NCBI RefSeq assembly: GCF_047795645.1
Contig: NZ_CP181045.1
Span: forward strand, 4,836,001-4,900,000
Source: Salipaludibacillus sp047795645
GTDB taxonomy: Bacteria > Bacillota > Bacilli > Bacillales > Salisediminibacteriaceae
DNA length: 64,000 nucleotides
Direction: 5' to 3'
This document shows, piece by piece, positions 17,519-26,109 of the stretch (its first letter is position 1; every line of letters begins with the position of its first letter). Both the position numbers and the translations under genes were made by a program. The notes under the pieces were generated by a model that saw nothing but the letters and a program-made list of their open reading frames with translations, was not told the DNA's origin and made no database searches.

Positions 17519-18490
17519 ATGGATTTGATATTACCAATCCTTTACACCATTGTTCCGGCTGCGCTGATTGCAGCTACCCCTCTACTTCTTACAGCGTTGG
17601 GTGGTTTGTTTTCAGAAAGATCAGGTGTTGTTAACATAGGTCTAGAAGGTCTTATGGTTATGGGTGCTTTCGGAGGTATTATTGGAACGTTGTTCTTTGA
17701 TTCATTAGGTTTTGGTGCAGTCTCTCCTTGGATGGGGATACTAGTTGCTATTATATTAGGAGCTATGTTTTCCTTGTTTCATGCTGTAGCATCGATATCT
17801 TTAAAAGCAGATCAAATTGTAAGTGGTGTTGCATTAAACTTTCTAGCGGTAGGTTTAACGGTTTATATTGTTCGAGAGATGTTTGATAAAGGTCAAACAG
17901 ATACGATTTCAGGGGGAGCGAGATTATATCGTATAACCGTTCCGTTATTAAGTGATATCCCAATACTTGGTCCGATGCTTTTCACAAGAGTTTATGCAAC
18001 AACGTATATTGCCTTCTTGATTGCGTTTATTGTTTGGTATGTCGTGTTTAAAACGCCATTTGGTCTACGTCTCCGCTCAGTAGGAGAACATCCAATGGCA
18101 GCAGATACGATGGGAATTAACGTTAATCGAATGAAATATATTGGTGTTATGCTTAGTGGCGCTTTTGGTGGTATGGGCGGTGCTGTATACGCGATTACAA
18201 CTGCTGGAAACTTTGGTGGTGGAACGATTGTCGGGCAAGGTTTTATGGCCTTGGCTGCTCTCGTATTTGGTAAGTGGCATCCTTTTGGAGCGATGGGAGC
18301 AGCGGTATTCTTTGGGTTTGCGCAGGCGTTAAGTATTTCTGCCCAGCAAATACCAGGTTTAGCTAATGTTCCGCAAGTATACATGTTGATTTTGCCATAC
18401 GTATTAACTATTCTTGCACTCGCAGGATTTGTAGGGAAAGCTGAAGGCCCTGCAGCGTTAAATCAGCATTATGAAAAAGGAAGTCGTTAA
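17519..18490 (+). CDS. nupQ: Nucleoside ABC transporter permease 2
   Basis: Second BPD_transp_2 permease, 323 residues, about 8-9 membrane segments. Typical motifs: SERSGVVNIGLEGLMVMGAFG near residues 32-52, the coupling helix LRLRSVGEHPMAADTMGINV and GQGFMALAALVFGKWHPFG. It starts immediately after the nupP stop codon, with GAAGGAGGGG upstream. Paralogous to nupP, as in B. subtilis NupP/NupQ. Confidence 0.92.
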   Translation: MDLILPILYTIVPAALIAATPLLLTALGGLFSERSGVVNIGLEGLMVMGAFGGIIGTLFFDSLGFGAVSPWMGILVAIILGAMFSLFHAVASISLKADQIVSGVALNFLAVGLTVYIVREMFDKGQTDTISGGARLYRITVPLLSDIPILGPMLFTRVYATTYIAFLIAFIVWYVVFKTPFGLRLRSVGEHPMAADTMGINVNRMKYIGVMLSGAFGGMGGAVYAITTAGNFGGGTIVGQGFMALAALVFGKWHPFGAMGAAVFFGFAQALSISAQQIPGLANVPQVYMLILPYVLTILALAGFVGKAEGPAALNQHYEKGSR

Positions 18491-18592
18491 TCATTTATTT
18501 ACTTGTTGCGATGCTAGACGAACATAGAAGGTGAGTACCGAATAGAGAGCTTATTTCATTGAAGATTAATTTATAGATATAGAGGTGAGCAA

Positions 18593-19534
18593 ATGGGTAA
18601 ATCAGTTTATTTAAATCATGATGGTGGTGTAGACGATCTCGTTTCTTTATTTCTTCTTTTACAAATGGAAGAAGTAGATTTACTTGGTGTAGGAGTGATT
18701 CCAGCAGATTGTTATTTAGAACCGGCAATGTTTGCGAGCAGAAAAATAATTGACAGATTTGGTAAGGGAAAAGATATAGAAGTATCTGCGTCTTCTTTGC
18801 GTGGTAAAAATCCTTTTCCTAAAGACTGGAGATTACATGCGTTTTTTGTAGATTCATTACCTATTCTTAATGAGTATCAACCTGTTAAGACAAAAGTTGC
18901 TAATATTCCTGCGCATAAACATATGATCGATACAATAAAAAAATCACAAGAACCAGTAACCTTATTATTTATAGGGCCGTTAACGGATTTAGCTGCTGCC
19001 TTAGATGAAGCTCCAGAAATAGAAAAGAATATTGAAAAACTTGTTTGGATGGGTGGAACATTTTTAGAAGTTGGAAATGTAGAAGAGCCTGAACATGATG
19101 GTACAGCTGAATGGAACGCATTTTGGGATCCCGAAGCTGTTGCTAGAGTTTGGGAAAGTAATATTGAAATAGATCTCGTTGCTTTAGAAAGTACGAATAA
19201 AGTGCCGTTAACACCAGATGTTAGGTCAGATTGGGCGGCAAAAAGACAGGATATAGGTATTGACTTCCTAGGTCAATGTTATGCAATGGTTCCGCCGTTG
19301 GAACATTTCGTGACGAATTCAACCTACTTTTTATGGGATGTTTTAACAACAACAACAATTGGAAACAAAGGATTGGTCAAAACAAAAGAAGTTCCTAGTA
19401 GGGTCCATTCCAGTGGACCTAGCCAAGGGAAAACAGAGATTTTCGAAACAGGAAGAAAAGTGAATCTCGTTTATGATGTTGATCGTAATGCTTTCTTTAA
19501 TTACATTACACAATTGTCAAGACAGAATGTGTGA
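18593..19534 (+). CDS. Nucleoside hydrolase (Asn-variant metal motif)
   Basis: Inosine/uridine-preferring nucleoside hydrolase family member of 313 residues that would cleave the N-glycosidic bond of imported ribonucleosides to base plus ribose. The N-terminal calcium motif reads LNHDGGVDD rather than the classic DTDxxxDD, so the first metal ligand position is Asn. Other family parts are present: LLFIGPLTDLAAAL, KLVWMGGTF and AEWNAFWDPEAVA. The NHDGGVDD form is, from memory, a recurring subfamily in Firmicutes, so activity is likely. It lies 100 bases after the transporter and before a second hydrolase. Confidence 0.88.
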   Translation: MGKSVYLNHDGGVDDLVSLFLLLQMEEVDLLGVGVIPADCYLEPAMFASRKIIDRFGKGKDIEVSASSLRGKNPFPKDWRLHAFFVDSLPILNEYQPVKTKVANIPAHKHMIDTIKKSQEPVTLLFIGPLTDLAAALDEAPEIEKNIEKLVWMGGTFLEVGNVEEPEHDGTAEWNAFWDPEAVARVWESNIEIDLVALESTNKVPLTPDVRSDWAAKRQDIGIDFLGQCYAMVPPLEHFVTNSTYFLWDVLTTTTIGNKGLVKTKEVPSRVHSSGPSQGKTEIFETGRKVNLVYDVDRNAFFNYITQLSRQNV

Positions 19535-19544
19535 GGTGTAAGAA

Positions 19545-20489
19545 ATGCAACGAATAATCATTGACACGGATACAGCGGGCGACGATACGATCGCTTTATT
19601 AACAGCTTTGCATCATTTTAGAGTCGAGGGTGTTACAATAACCGGTGGTAATGTCGCATTTAATCAACAAATTGAAAATGCGCTTTATACAATTCAAGTA
19701 TCTCAAAATCAAGCATATACGCCAGTCTACTGTGGTTATGAGGGGCCAATTTTTTCTTCAGGAACGAAACAGCATGTAACTGTAGAAGATGTGCATGGAA
19801 GTGATGGGATGGGTGACTCCTTCTTTGATAAAGCAATTCAGCGTCCTGAAAAAGAGCATGCTGTCGATTTTATAATCAATAAAGTTAAAGAGAATCCTGG
19901 AGAAATAGTTTTATTAGCAATAGCACCTTTAACAAATATTTCGATGGCTATAAAAAAATGCCCTGAGATTATAAAAGATTTAAAACACTTATATATCATG
20001 GGAGGCACTAACAATAGTTTAGGGAATATTACTCCCGCAGCCGAATATAATTTTTGGGTTGATCCTGAAGCAGCGAAAATAGTCCTTCATTCTGGTGTCC
20101 CTATCACAATGGTCGGATGGGATATGTGTATCAATTATTCACTTATGGATGATAACGATCATCATGACATTAAAAAATTAGCAACAAAGGGTTCCGATTT
20201 TTTCATTAATGTTAATCGTGTTGTGAAGAAATTTAATAAAACAGTCCATCGTTTAAGTGGTACTACACATCCTGATACACTGTTAGCTGCGATAGCAGCC
20301 GACAACTCGATAATGACGAAGTCTACTAATTATTATGTTGATGTTGAAACGATTGGTGAATTGACTAGAGGATATAGTCTGGTAGATGTTAATAATAGAA
20401 CTGGAAATTTACCAAACGTACGTGTCTGTGAAGCAGTCGATAGACCAAAATTTAAAAATATGCTTTTGAATGTTTTAAAATCTATTTAA
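19545..20489 (+). CDS. Nucleoside hydrolase (canonical)
   Basis: Second nucleoside hydrolase, 314 residues, with the canonical calcium site IIIDTDTAGDDTIAL at residues 4-18, the signature VHGSDGMGD, LLAIAPLTNISMAI and HLYIMGGTNN. Like the preceding gene it should split nucleosides in the cytosol, probably with different base preference. It starts 10 bases after the previous stop with GAGGTGTAAG as ribosome site and ends the cluster at a strong terminator. Confidence 0.93.
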   Translation: MQRIIIDTDTAGDDTIALLTALHHFRVEGVTITGGNVAFNQQIENALYTIQVSQNQAYTPVYCGYEGPIFSSGTKQHVTVEDVHGSDGMGDSFFDKAIQRPEKEHAVDFIINKVKENPGEIVLLAIAPLTNISMAIKKCPEIIKDLKHLYIMGGTNNSLGNITPAAEYNFWVDPEAAKIVLHSGVPITMVGWDMCINYSLMDDNDHHDIKKLATKGSDFFINVNRVVKKFNKTVHRLSGTTHPDTLLAAIAADNSIMTKSTNYYVDVETIGELTRGYSLVDVNNRTGNLPNVRVCEAVDRPKFKNMLLNVLKSI

Positions 20490-20490
20490 G

Positions 20491-20532
20491 CACAAAAAAA
20501 GAACACGGCAATGCTGTGTTCTTTTTTTGTGT
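20491..20532 (+). terminator. Terminator of the nucleoside cluster
   Basis: AAAAAAAGAACACGG / TGTGTTCTTTTTTT hairpin directly after the stop codon, flanked by A- and T-runs, so it could work in both directions. Confidence 0.92.
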
Positions 20533-20871
20533 GCGATTTTTACTTTCTTATCGATATCTATTTAAGGACTACTGAATAACTGAGAATACTGATCATGACA
20601 GTGATTTCCACCTATTTTATCGTAGTTACGTGGAAAGGAATGAACGCAATATGGCCCATAAACCTTGCACGTTAAAGAGGCATCAATTTTGATAAAAAAT
20701 GGTTCACCCTATTTTATACAGTAGACCTTATTTAGAGGTGTCCTACAATTAAAAATGAATAGTAACAGGACTATAGTATTAATTACTTATAATTCGACAA
20801 TTTTCTCTTCCTTCTTTAGTCTAGGTCCTTTATACTTATAATATCTTTTCAAAGCGAGGTGAAAGTTTTTT
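20533..20871. other. Spacer before the DUF2225 gene, no gene seen
   Basis: About 340 AT-rich bases. No ORF with a credible ribosome site, no aptamer and no repeat noticed. A TATAAT at about 20837-20842, 30 bases before the next start, may be the -10 box of the DUF2225 gene; no clear -35 box goes with it. Confidence 0.35.
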
Positions 20872-21564
20872 ATGACAAATGATATACCACCATTGTATGA
20901 TAAGAAAGTAATATGTCATGTATGTGATCACACTTTCACTTCAAAAAAATTAAGGTCAAGGTTTATCAGAGTAAAGGAAGTATTCAATGATTTTTCCAAG
21001 CAATATAAAGATGAATCTCTCAATCCCTTATTATACGAAGTCAATGTTTGTCCTCAATGTGGCTATGCATTTAATGAGCAGTTTGATGACATTCAAAAAG
21101 AGAATCACAGACAAAATTTTAAAAGCCGAGTTTCAGCTAACTGGCGAAAGCAGAGTTTCTCAGAGCAGCGGAGCTATGAAGATGCCGTTCGAGTATATAA
21201 ATTAGCATTAATATCTGCTGGTGAAACGACGCAACCATCAATTGTGATAGGGAGTTTATGTATGAAGTTAAGTTGGTTGTCTCGTTATTCGCTTGAAAAA
21301 GAGGAGGAGAAACGTTTTGTACGATATGCAATTAAACATTTTGAGAATGCATTTACTTCAGGAGACTTTGCATCAAAAAAAATGTCTGAACTAAAAGTTA
21401 TATATCTTTTAGCTGAACTTAATCGTCAAGTTGATAACAGGGAAGAAGCTGTCAAGTATTTCTCTAAAGTCATTCAGCACAAAGAACGTCATACAGAACC
21501 ACAAATTGTTGAGATGGCACGAGATCAATGGTATAAAACACGAGAAGTAATGGGATCAAAGTAA
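20872..21564 (+). CDS. DUF2225 protein (zinc ribbon plus TPR-like helices)
   Basis: A 230-residue cytosolic protein of the DUF2225 family. The N-terminal zinc site is formed by CHVCDHTF (Cys 16 and 19) and CPQCGYAF near residue 60; the rest is helical with TPR-like repeats (EDAVRVYKLALISAG, LLAELNRQVDNREEAVKYF). Function is unknown. Start ATG follows AGCGAGGTGAAAG. Family assignment is confident; a role is not. Confidence 0.85.
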   Translation: MTNDIPPLYDKKVICHVCDHTFTSKKLRSRFIRVKEVFNDFSKQYKDESLNPLLYEVNVCPQCGYAFNEQFDDIQKENHRQNFKSRVSANWRKQSFSEQRSYEDAVRVYKLALISAGETTQPSIVIGSLCMKLSWLSRYSLEKEEEKRFVRYAIKHFENAFTSGDFASKKMSELKVIYLLAELNRQVDNREEAVKYFSKVIQHKERHTEPQIVEMARDQWYKTREVMGSK

Positions 21565-21615
21565 AAAACTTGTAATACTATTCAAAAATGAGTGTGAAAA
21601 TAAGGAGATGAAAGA

Positions 21616-22080
21616 ATGAACGTGAAACATATAAATGCAGTGTGTAGAGCAGCAAAATCAATTATGAGTAACCATCTAGGTGTTGATATTACAGCTAAAA
21701 AACCAAGTTCAAGTCAAGGAGTAGTGCCTTCTAATGATGTTGCTGTGGTGTTAGGTGTTAATGGTGAGGTAACAGGACAGATCATATGTACTCTTACCAC
21801 GGAAACAGCGAAAAAAATTGTCGGAGCAATGATGGGTGGAATGACGGTAGATTCTTTAGATGATATGGGTTGGAGTGCAATCCAAGAATTTGGAAACTGG
21901 ATTGCGGGATCGACAGCGACAGAATTATCAAAAGAAGAGTGTATCATTGACGTTACACCACCGGTTGTTAATGATGGTGCTTCGAACTTTCGATCTACAA
22001 AAAAGTTCATTACTGTGCCGTTGGAATCAGCAATAGGTGAAGTATCCATTCATATCTCTTTAGATGGCAAAGCAAGCTAA
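21616..22080 (+). CDS. cheX: Chemotaxis phosphatase CheX
   Basis: CheX/CheC-fold protein of 154 residues that dephosphorylates CheY-P. The catalytic E-x-x-N is present in IQEFGNWIAGSTATELS (about residues 92-108), with the preceding LTTETAKKIVGAMMG helix. Only one such motif is seen, as in CheX rather than CheC. Start follows AAGGAGATGAAAG. It is not next to other chemotaxis genes; the stand-alone receiver gene at 12603-12992 is a possible client, which is inference. Confidence 0.9.
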   Translation: MNVKHINAVCRAAKSIMSNHLGVDITAKKPSSSQGVVPSNDVAVVLGVNGEVTGQIICTLTTETAKKIVGAMMGGMTVDSLDDMGWSAIQEFGNWIAGSTATELSKEECIIDVTPPVVNDGASNFRSTKKFITVPLESAIGEVSIHISLDGKAS

Positions 22081-22202
22081 AATCTATTAGAGATAGGAAC
22101 ACGATTCTGAATAAAAACCCCAGCATGTTGTAATCTTCATTTCAATTATAAACTCAGCTTGAATATGATATGATATATGTATGGTTTTAAAGGAGAGTGG
22201 TC

Positions 22203-22715
22203 ATGGATACGAGTACGATTACATTAACAGTTTCTTTTATGTCTTTAACGATTTCAGGTATTTTGGCTATTATTACTATCCAGTATAATAAGGTGACAAT
22301 TCGTAACGAAGCGAGAGTTGAGCATAATAAGTTAATGTTAGAAATTGATAAGATGTATATTGATGATCCAGACTTATGGAGTATTTATGATGATCATCCT
22401 ATTTCTGATTACATTGAGAAAACACCTCTGAAAAGAGGGAAAAAAGAAGCACTTATTTATTATTATATTAACTTTTTTGACATTATTTTTGATTTTTATC
22501 ATAAGAAAATCTATAAGAATAAAAATGATAAAGAAGATTGGGAATCATGGGCAGAATTTATTTATCATTTTTTCAATCGATGTTCACTAGCAAGAGAAAT
22601 GTTCCGTAAATCAGCAACTTGGTATGACAAAGCATTTTCGGTTTTTCTATTGAAAGTAATAGATGAAATTGAGGCTAAGGAAGAAAAAAAGACAAATGAT
22701 GTGAGGGTAAATTGA
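22203..22715 (+). CDS. Hypothetical protein with N-terminal membrane segment
   Basis: A 170-residue protein with one membrane helix (about 6-26) followed by a cytosolic helical region rich in Tyr, Asp and Lys (EALIYYYINFFDIIFDFYHK). From the general pattern of membrane helix plus EHNKLMLEIDKMYIDDP it resembles unnamed Bacillus proteins but I cannot name a family. The ATG at 22203 has AAAGGAG upstream. It overlaps the next gene (TGATG), so the two are probably translated together. Confidence 0.65.
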   Translation: MDTSTITLTVSFMSLTISGILAIITIQYNKVTIRNEARVEHNKLMLEIDKMYIDDPDLWSIYDDHPISDYIEKTPLKRGKKEALIYYYINFFDIIFDFYHKKIYKNKNDKEDWESWAEFIYHFFNRCSLAREMFRKSATWYDKAFSVFLLKVIDEIEAKEEKKTNDVRVN

Positions 22716-23299
22716 TGAATCATCCGGCTGAAGATATATCAATTGAAAATCCTAAAAAAGAAGACATAACTGCGATGCTAGAACTGAATTATAAAATTTA
22801 TCCTAAGGAATGGCATGTATCAAAGGAATTTGTCTTGAATATCATGAGTAAAAATTCTTCTGTCTATCGAACGCTTAAAGTAAACGGTGAAATAAAAGGT
22901 ATATATAGTTTGTTTCCATTTTCTAAGGGAGTTTATGAAAATATTTTGAATGGTAAATTGGATGAAAGTGAATTGGATGAATTTTTGCTTGACTATGAAG
23001 TTCCAAAAGAGATTTATTTATATTTAATTTCGATGATTGTAGATATTCATGATCAGGATTATAAAAAATACACAAAAACAATTATTAAAGATCTCCGAAA
23101 GCAATTAAAGTGGATTAAAAGGCAAGGGATGACGATAAAAGAAGTTGGCGCAATTGCTATTTCTGATGATGGTAAGCGAATCTTACATAAGTTAGGATTC
23201 CATCGAGGCAAAGACCTTGTTGAAAATAATAATGTCTACCCTGTGTATCGAGCGTCTAGTGTAGATATAATTAATGCAATTAAATTATATGAAGAATAG
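22715..23299 (+). CDS. GNAT-like acetyltransferase (tentative)
   Basis: A 194-residue soluble protein. The start (IENPKKEDITAMLELNYKIY) and middle parts (SVYRTLKVNGEIKGIYSLF; later KEVGAIAISDDGKRILHKLGF) follow the usual order of a GNAT fold, but the acetyl-CoA loop Q/R-x-x-G-x-G/A is not clearly present, so catalytic function is doubtful. Start ATG 22715 overlaps the previous stop; TTG 22712 is an alternative. Function unknown; may work with the upstream membrane protein. Confidence 0.6.
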   Translation: MNHPAEDISIENPKKEDITAMLELNYKIYPKEWHVSKEFVLNIMSKNSSVYRTLKVNGEIKGIYSLFPFSKGVYENILNGKLDESELDEFLLDYEVPKEIYLYLISMIVDIHDQDYKKYTKTIIKDLRKQLKWIKRQGMTIKEVGAIAISDDGKRILHKLGFHRGKDLVENNNVYPVYRASSVDIINAIKLYEE

Positions 23300-23328
23300 A
23301 CCTCAACTTCGATGTTGGGGTCTATTCT
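23293..23328 (+). terminator. Hairpin overlapping the stop codon at 23299
   Basis: Stem AGAATAGACCTCAAC / GTTGGGGTCTATTCT, 15 bp with one G-T pair, starting inside the last codons. It lacks a T-run but is stable enough to be a terminator or 3' protective hairpin. Confidence 0.65.
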
Positions 23329-23444
23329 CACTGAGAATCCTGTTTAAGGTGGATCAATATCGTTAGCAGACTAATATTACTTTTCTTCTAAAGATTCTTT
23401 ATGTACAATTAAAATAGAAAATATCATAGAAAAGAGGAATTTCA

Positions 23445-24455
23445 TTGAAACAAAAAGTAGCAACATTTAGTGGGGAAGAAATTTACGCGTATACGATTGA
23501 GAATGGAAAAGGAATGTCATTAACTGCGCTAAACTTTGGTGCGGCTATTACAGAGATAAATGTCCCAGATAAAAATGGGCTTACGGAAAACGTCGTGATT
23601 AATTATCAAGATATCTCCAATTACGAAGTAAATCCATATTATCTAGGTATAGTCGTTGGACGGACGTCTGGCCGTACTAAAGAAGGTCTTCTTAAATTTG
23701 AAGATCAGGCAATTCAAGTAGAAAAAAATGATGGTAATAATCATTTGCATGGTGGAATCAAAGGGTTAGCCAAAAGTATATGGGAAGTAACTGAAAAAAA
23801 GGATTCGCTTATTTTTGAGTACGTTAGCCCTGATGGAGAAGATGGTTATCCTGGTACAGTCACATTTAAAGTTAGCTACGTTCTTTCAGAAGATAATCAA
23901 GTAACGATCAATTATTGGGCAAGCCCTGATAAGAAAACACCGATCAATTTAACTAACCATACGTATTTCAACTTGTCAGGTAATAAGAAAACAGATATTT
24001 TAAATCATTCATTAAAATTAGCTAGCCCATCTTTTTATGAATTAGACAAAGAGTCGATGCCTGTTAGAGTGGTAAAAGTTGACGATCATCCAACATTTGA
24101 TTTTAGAAAAGGCAAGCTTGTCAAAGATGTTGTTGATGGTGGATATGAGCAGACCGATATCGTTGGTGGTGGGATTGATCACCCATTTTTATTAGATGAT
24201 TCAGTGGAGGAAAAGATTACTTTAACTGATCCGGAGTCTGGAAGAACACTTACTGTTAAAACGGATGACCCAGCAGTAGTTGTATACTCAGGAAATCAAG
24301 TGAAGCAAACTCCAACTTTAAATGGAGGGACAGCAGAAAAATATGCTGGTATTTGCTTGGAAACACAAATGCCACCAAACGAAACAGAGAGTTATTTAAT
24401 TGAAAAGGGAGAAGTGTATCGAAAACAAACGGTATTTTCTTTCAATGCAAAATAA
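23445..24455 (+). CDS. galM: Aldose 1-epimerase (mutarotase)
   Basis: Converts alpha and beta anomers of aldohexoses such as galactose and glucose. 336 residues, the normal length. Recognised parts: LNFGAAITEINVPD, the HLHGG stretch (about residues 101-106), the catalytic-His region NLTNHTYFNLSG (about 167-178) and GGIDHPFLLDD. The start is TTG with AGAGGA upstream. glpP follows after 22 bases in the same direction; no galactose genes are near. Confidence 0.93.
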   Translation: MKQKVATFSGEEIYAYTIENGKGMSLTALNFGAAITEINVPDKNGLTENVVINYQDISNYEVNPYYLGIVVGRTSGRTKEGLLKFEDQAIQVEKNDGNNHLHGGIKGLAKSIWEVTEKKDSLIFEYVSPDGEDGYPGTVTFKVSYVLSEDNQVTINYWASPDKKTPINLTNHTYFNLSGNKKTDILNHSLKLASPSFYELDKESMPVRVVKVDDHPTFDFRKGKLVKDVVDGGYEQTDIVGGGIDHPFLLDDSVEEKITLTDPESGRTLTVKTDDPAVVVYSGNQVKQTPTLNGGTAEKYAGICLETQMPPNETESYLIEKGEVYRKQTVFSFNAK

Positions 24456-24477
24456 CTTAAGGAAAGGGAGGTGAATG

Positions 24478-25032
24478 ATGGGGTTATTAAACTCAACCAT
24501 TTTACCTGCTATTAGAGATTTAAAAGATTTGGAAAAAATTGCAAGTTCAAACTATGAATACGTCGTATTGTTAAATACACACATTGGACAGTTGAAAAGT
24601 ATCGTTAAGATGCTTCATGACCATGATAAAAAAGTATTGCTTCATGCAGATTTAATTCAAGGATTAAAAAGCGATGAATATGCGGCTCAATTTTTATGCA
24701 GAGATATTCGTCCAGAAGGATTAATTTCTACGAGAAAAAATGTTTTGTTAACAGCTAAGAAAGCAAAAATATTAACAATTCAACGATTGTTTCTCCTTGA
24801 TTCGATTGCATTAGAGTCAAGTTATAATATGATTGATACGATTAAGCCAGACCTTATTGAAGTTCTACCGGGCTTAATTCCTCACATCATAGAAGAGATT
24901 TATGGTAAAACAAATGTACCGATTATTGCAGGTGGATTAATACGTTCGAACGAAGAAGTCGATGCTGCTATAAAAGCTGGAGCAACAGCTGTGACAACTT
25001 CAAATAAAAAATTATGGGGATCAGAACAATAA
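24478..25032 (+). CDS. glpP: Glycerol regulon antiterminator GlpP
   Basis: RNA-binding antiterminator that, with glycerol 3-phosphate, lets transcription pass the leader terminators of glpFK and glpD. 184 residues with a TIM-barrel-like fold: KKVLLHADLIQGL, RPEGLISTRKNV, PDLIEVLPGLIP and VPIIAGGLIRSNEEV (phosphate-binding). ATG 24478 is preferred over 24475 because GGGAGG ends 6 nt before it. Both expected target leaders are in this window (25114-25245 and 27660-27756), which strongly supports the assignment. Confidence 0.95.
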   Translation: MGLLNSTILPAIRDLKDLEKIASSNYEYVVLLNTHIGQLKSIVKMLHDHDKKVLLHADLIQGLKSDEYAAQFLCRDIRPEGLISTRKNVLLTAKKAKILTIQRLFLLDSIALESSYNMIDTIKPDLIEVLPGLIPHIIEEIYGKTNVPIIAGGLIRSNEEVDAAIKAGATAVTTSNKKLWGSEQ

Positions 25033-25084
25033 CATACTTTACCGAATAAAAAGTTAATTAAATTGCTTAATTAATAGAAATCGA

Positions 25085-25113
25085 TTGACATCGCTTACAA
25101 GCTCTGGTTAAAT
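25085..25113 (+). promoter_or_regulatory. glpF promoter overlapped by a cre site
   Basis: TTGACA (25085-25090), 17-base spacer, TTAAAT (25108-25113). TGACATCGCTTACA (25086-25099), on the minus strand TGTAAGCGATGTCA, fits the CcpA cre consensus with about one mismatch and covers the -35 box, predicting catabolite repression of glycerol uptake. B. subtilis has the same arrangement at glpFK. Confidence 0.7.
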
Positions 25114-25133
25114 GATAGCTAAGTTAATAAATT

Positions 25134-25245
25134 TTTCGTGGAGACTATGGAGGCCGACGGAAATGCACCAAAAGACGATATGTCTATGGTGGATTTCTGT
25201 CGGTCTTTTTTGCGTCTCCATTTTTTTTTTGAAGGGGGAAAAAGA
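25134..25245 (+). promoter_or_regulatory. glpFK leader with GlpP-dependent terminator
   Basis: The motif TGGAGACTATGGAGG (25138-25152) precedes a 13-bp terminator stem GGCCGACGGAAAT / ATTTCTGTCGGTC (25152-25164, 25193-25205) and TTTTTT. An outer pair GGAGAC / GTCTCC (25140-25145, 25213-25218) and a second T-tract follow. The same upstream motif occurs before glpD, as expected for a GlpP target. Confidence 0.8.
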
Positions 25246-26097
25246 ATGTCGCCAATTTTAGCGGAATTTTTAGGCACAATGATGTTGGTCATTTTTGGAG
25301 GAGGTGTTGTTGCAGGAGTTGTGTTGAAAGGTACGAAGGCAGAAGCAAGCGGATGGATTGTTATAACATTTGCATGGGGTCTTGGTGTAGCCATGTCGAT
25401 CTATATGATTGGTGAAATTAGTGGGGGTCACATTAACCCAGCAGTAACTGTAGGTTTTGCCATGATAGGAGACTTTGCGTGGGTTGATGTACCGGGATAT
25501 ATTGCGGCTCAATTAGCTGGTGCATTTGTTGGGGCTACAATTATATTTTTAATGTATTTTCCTCACTGGAAAAACACAGAAGATCAGGGAGCAAAACAAG
25601 CAGTTTTTTGCACGGCACCAGCAATGAAACATTCGCCGTCAAATTACTTTAGTGAAGTTGTTGGAACATTCGTGTTATTGTTTGGTATTCTAGGATTAGG
25701 GGCAAACGATGTAACAACTGGACTTGATCCACTTTTAGTTGGTTTCTTAATTGTTGTTATTGGTATGTCTTTGGGGGCAACAACCGGATATGCTATTAAT
25801 CCTGCCCGGGACTTAGGTCCAAGACTGGCACACGCTATTCTTCCAATCCATAATAAAGGTGACAATGGATGGAAATATTCATGGATTCCGATTGCAGGGC
25901 CAATTATTGGCGGTTCATTAGGAACGTTAAGCTATGTAGCAATGTTTGAGGGTATTGTAAATATTGGACTTTGGATTTTTATTGCTCTATTCTTTATAGT
26001 TCTCTTTATCGCTTTTAAAATTGATAAAGAAGAATTACAGCCATCAAGTGTTGAAGAAACGAAACATAATCCAATGAAAGAACAAAAACAAGCATAG
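25246..26097 (+). CDS. glpF: Glycerol uptake facilitator
   Basis: Aquaglyceroporin of 283 residues, six membrane segments and two half-helices. The two NPA boxes are at residues 64-66 (GGHINPAVTVGF) and 185-187 (GYAINPARDLGPR); the Asp after the second box is the glycerol-channel signature distinguishing it from water-only aquaporins. The ATG at 25246 has AAGGGGGA 6 nt upstream; a longer frame from 25138 runs through the leader terminator and is rejected. glpK follows after 12 bases. Confidence 0.95.
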   Translation: MSPILAEFLGTMMLVIFGGGVVAGVVLKGTKAEASGWIVITFAWGLGVAMSIYMIGEISGGHINPAVTVGFAMIGDFAWVDVPGYIAAQLAGAFVGATIIFLMYFPHWKNTEDQGAKQAVFCTAPAMKHSPSNYFSEVVGTFVLLFGILGLGANDVTTGLDPLLVGFLIVVIGMSLGATTGYAINPARDLGPRLAHAILPIHNKGDNGWKYSWIPIAGPIIGGSLGTLSYVAMFEGIVNIGLWIFIALFFIVLFIAFKIDKEELQPSSVEETKHNPMKEQKQA

Positions 26098-26109
26098 GGG
26101 GAATTTATT

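Noticed and set aside
20752..20838. 28-codon ORF before DUF2225 gene
   Set aside because: Its nearest GAGGTG is 17 bases away and the peptide has no recognisable features.
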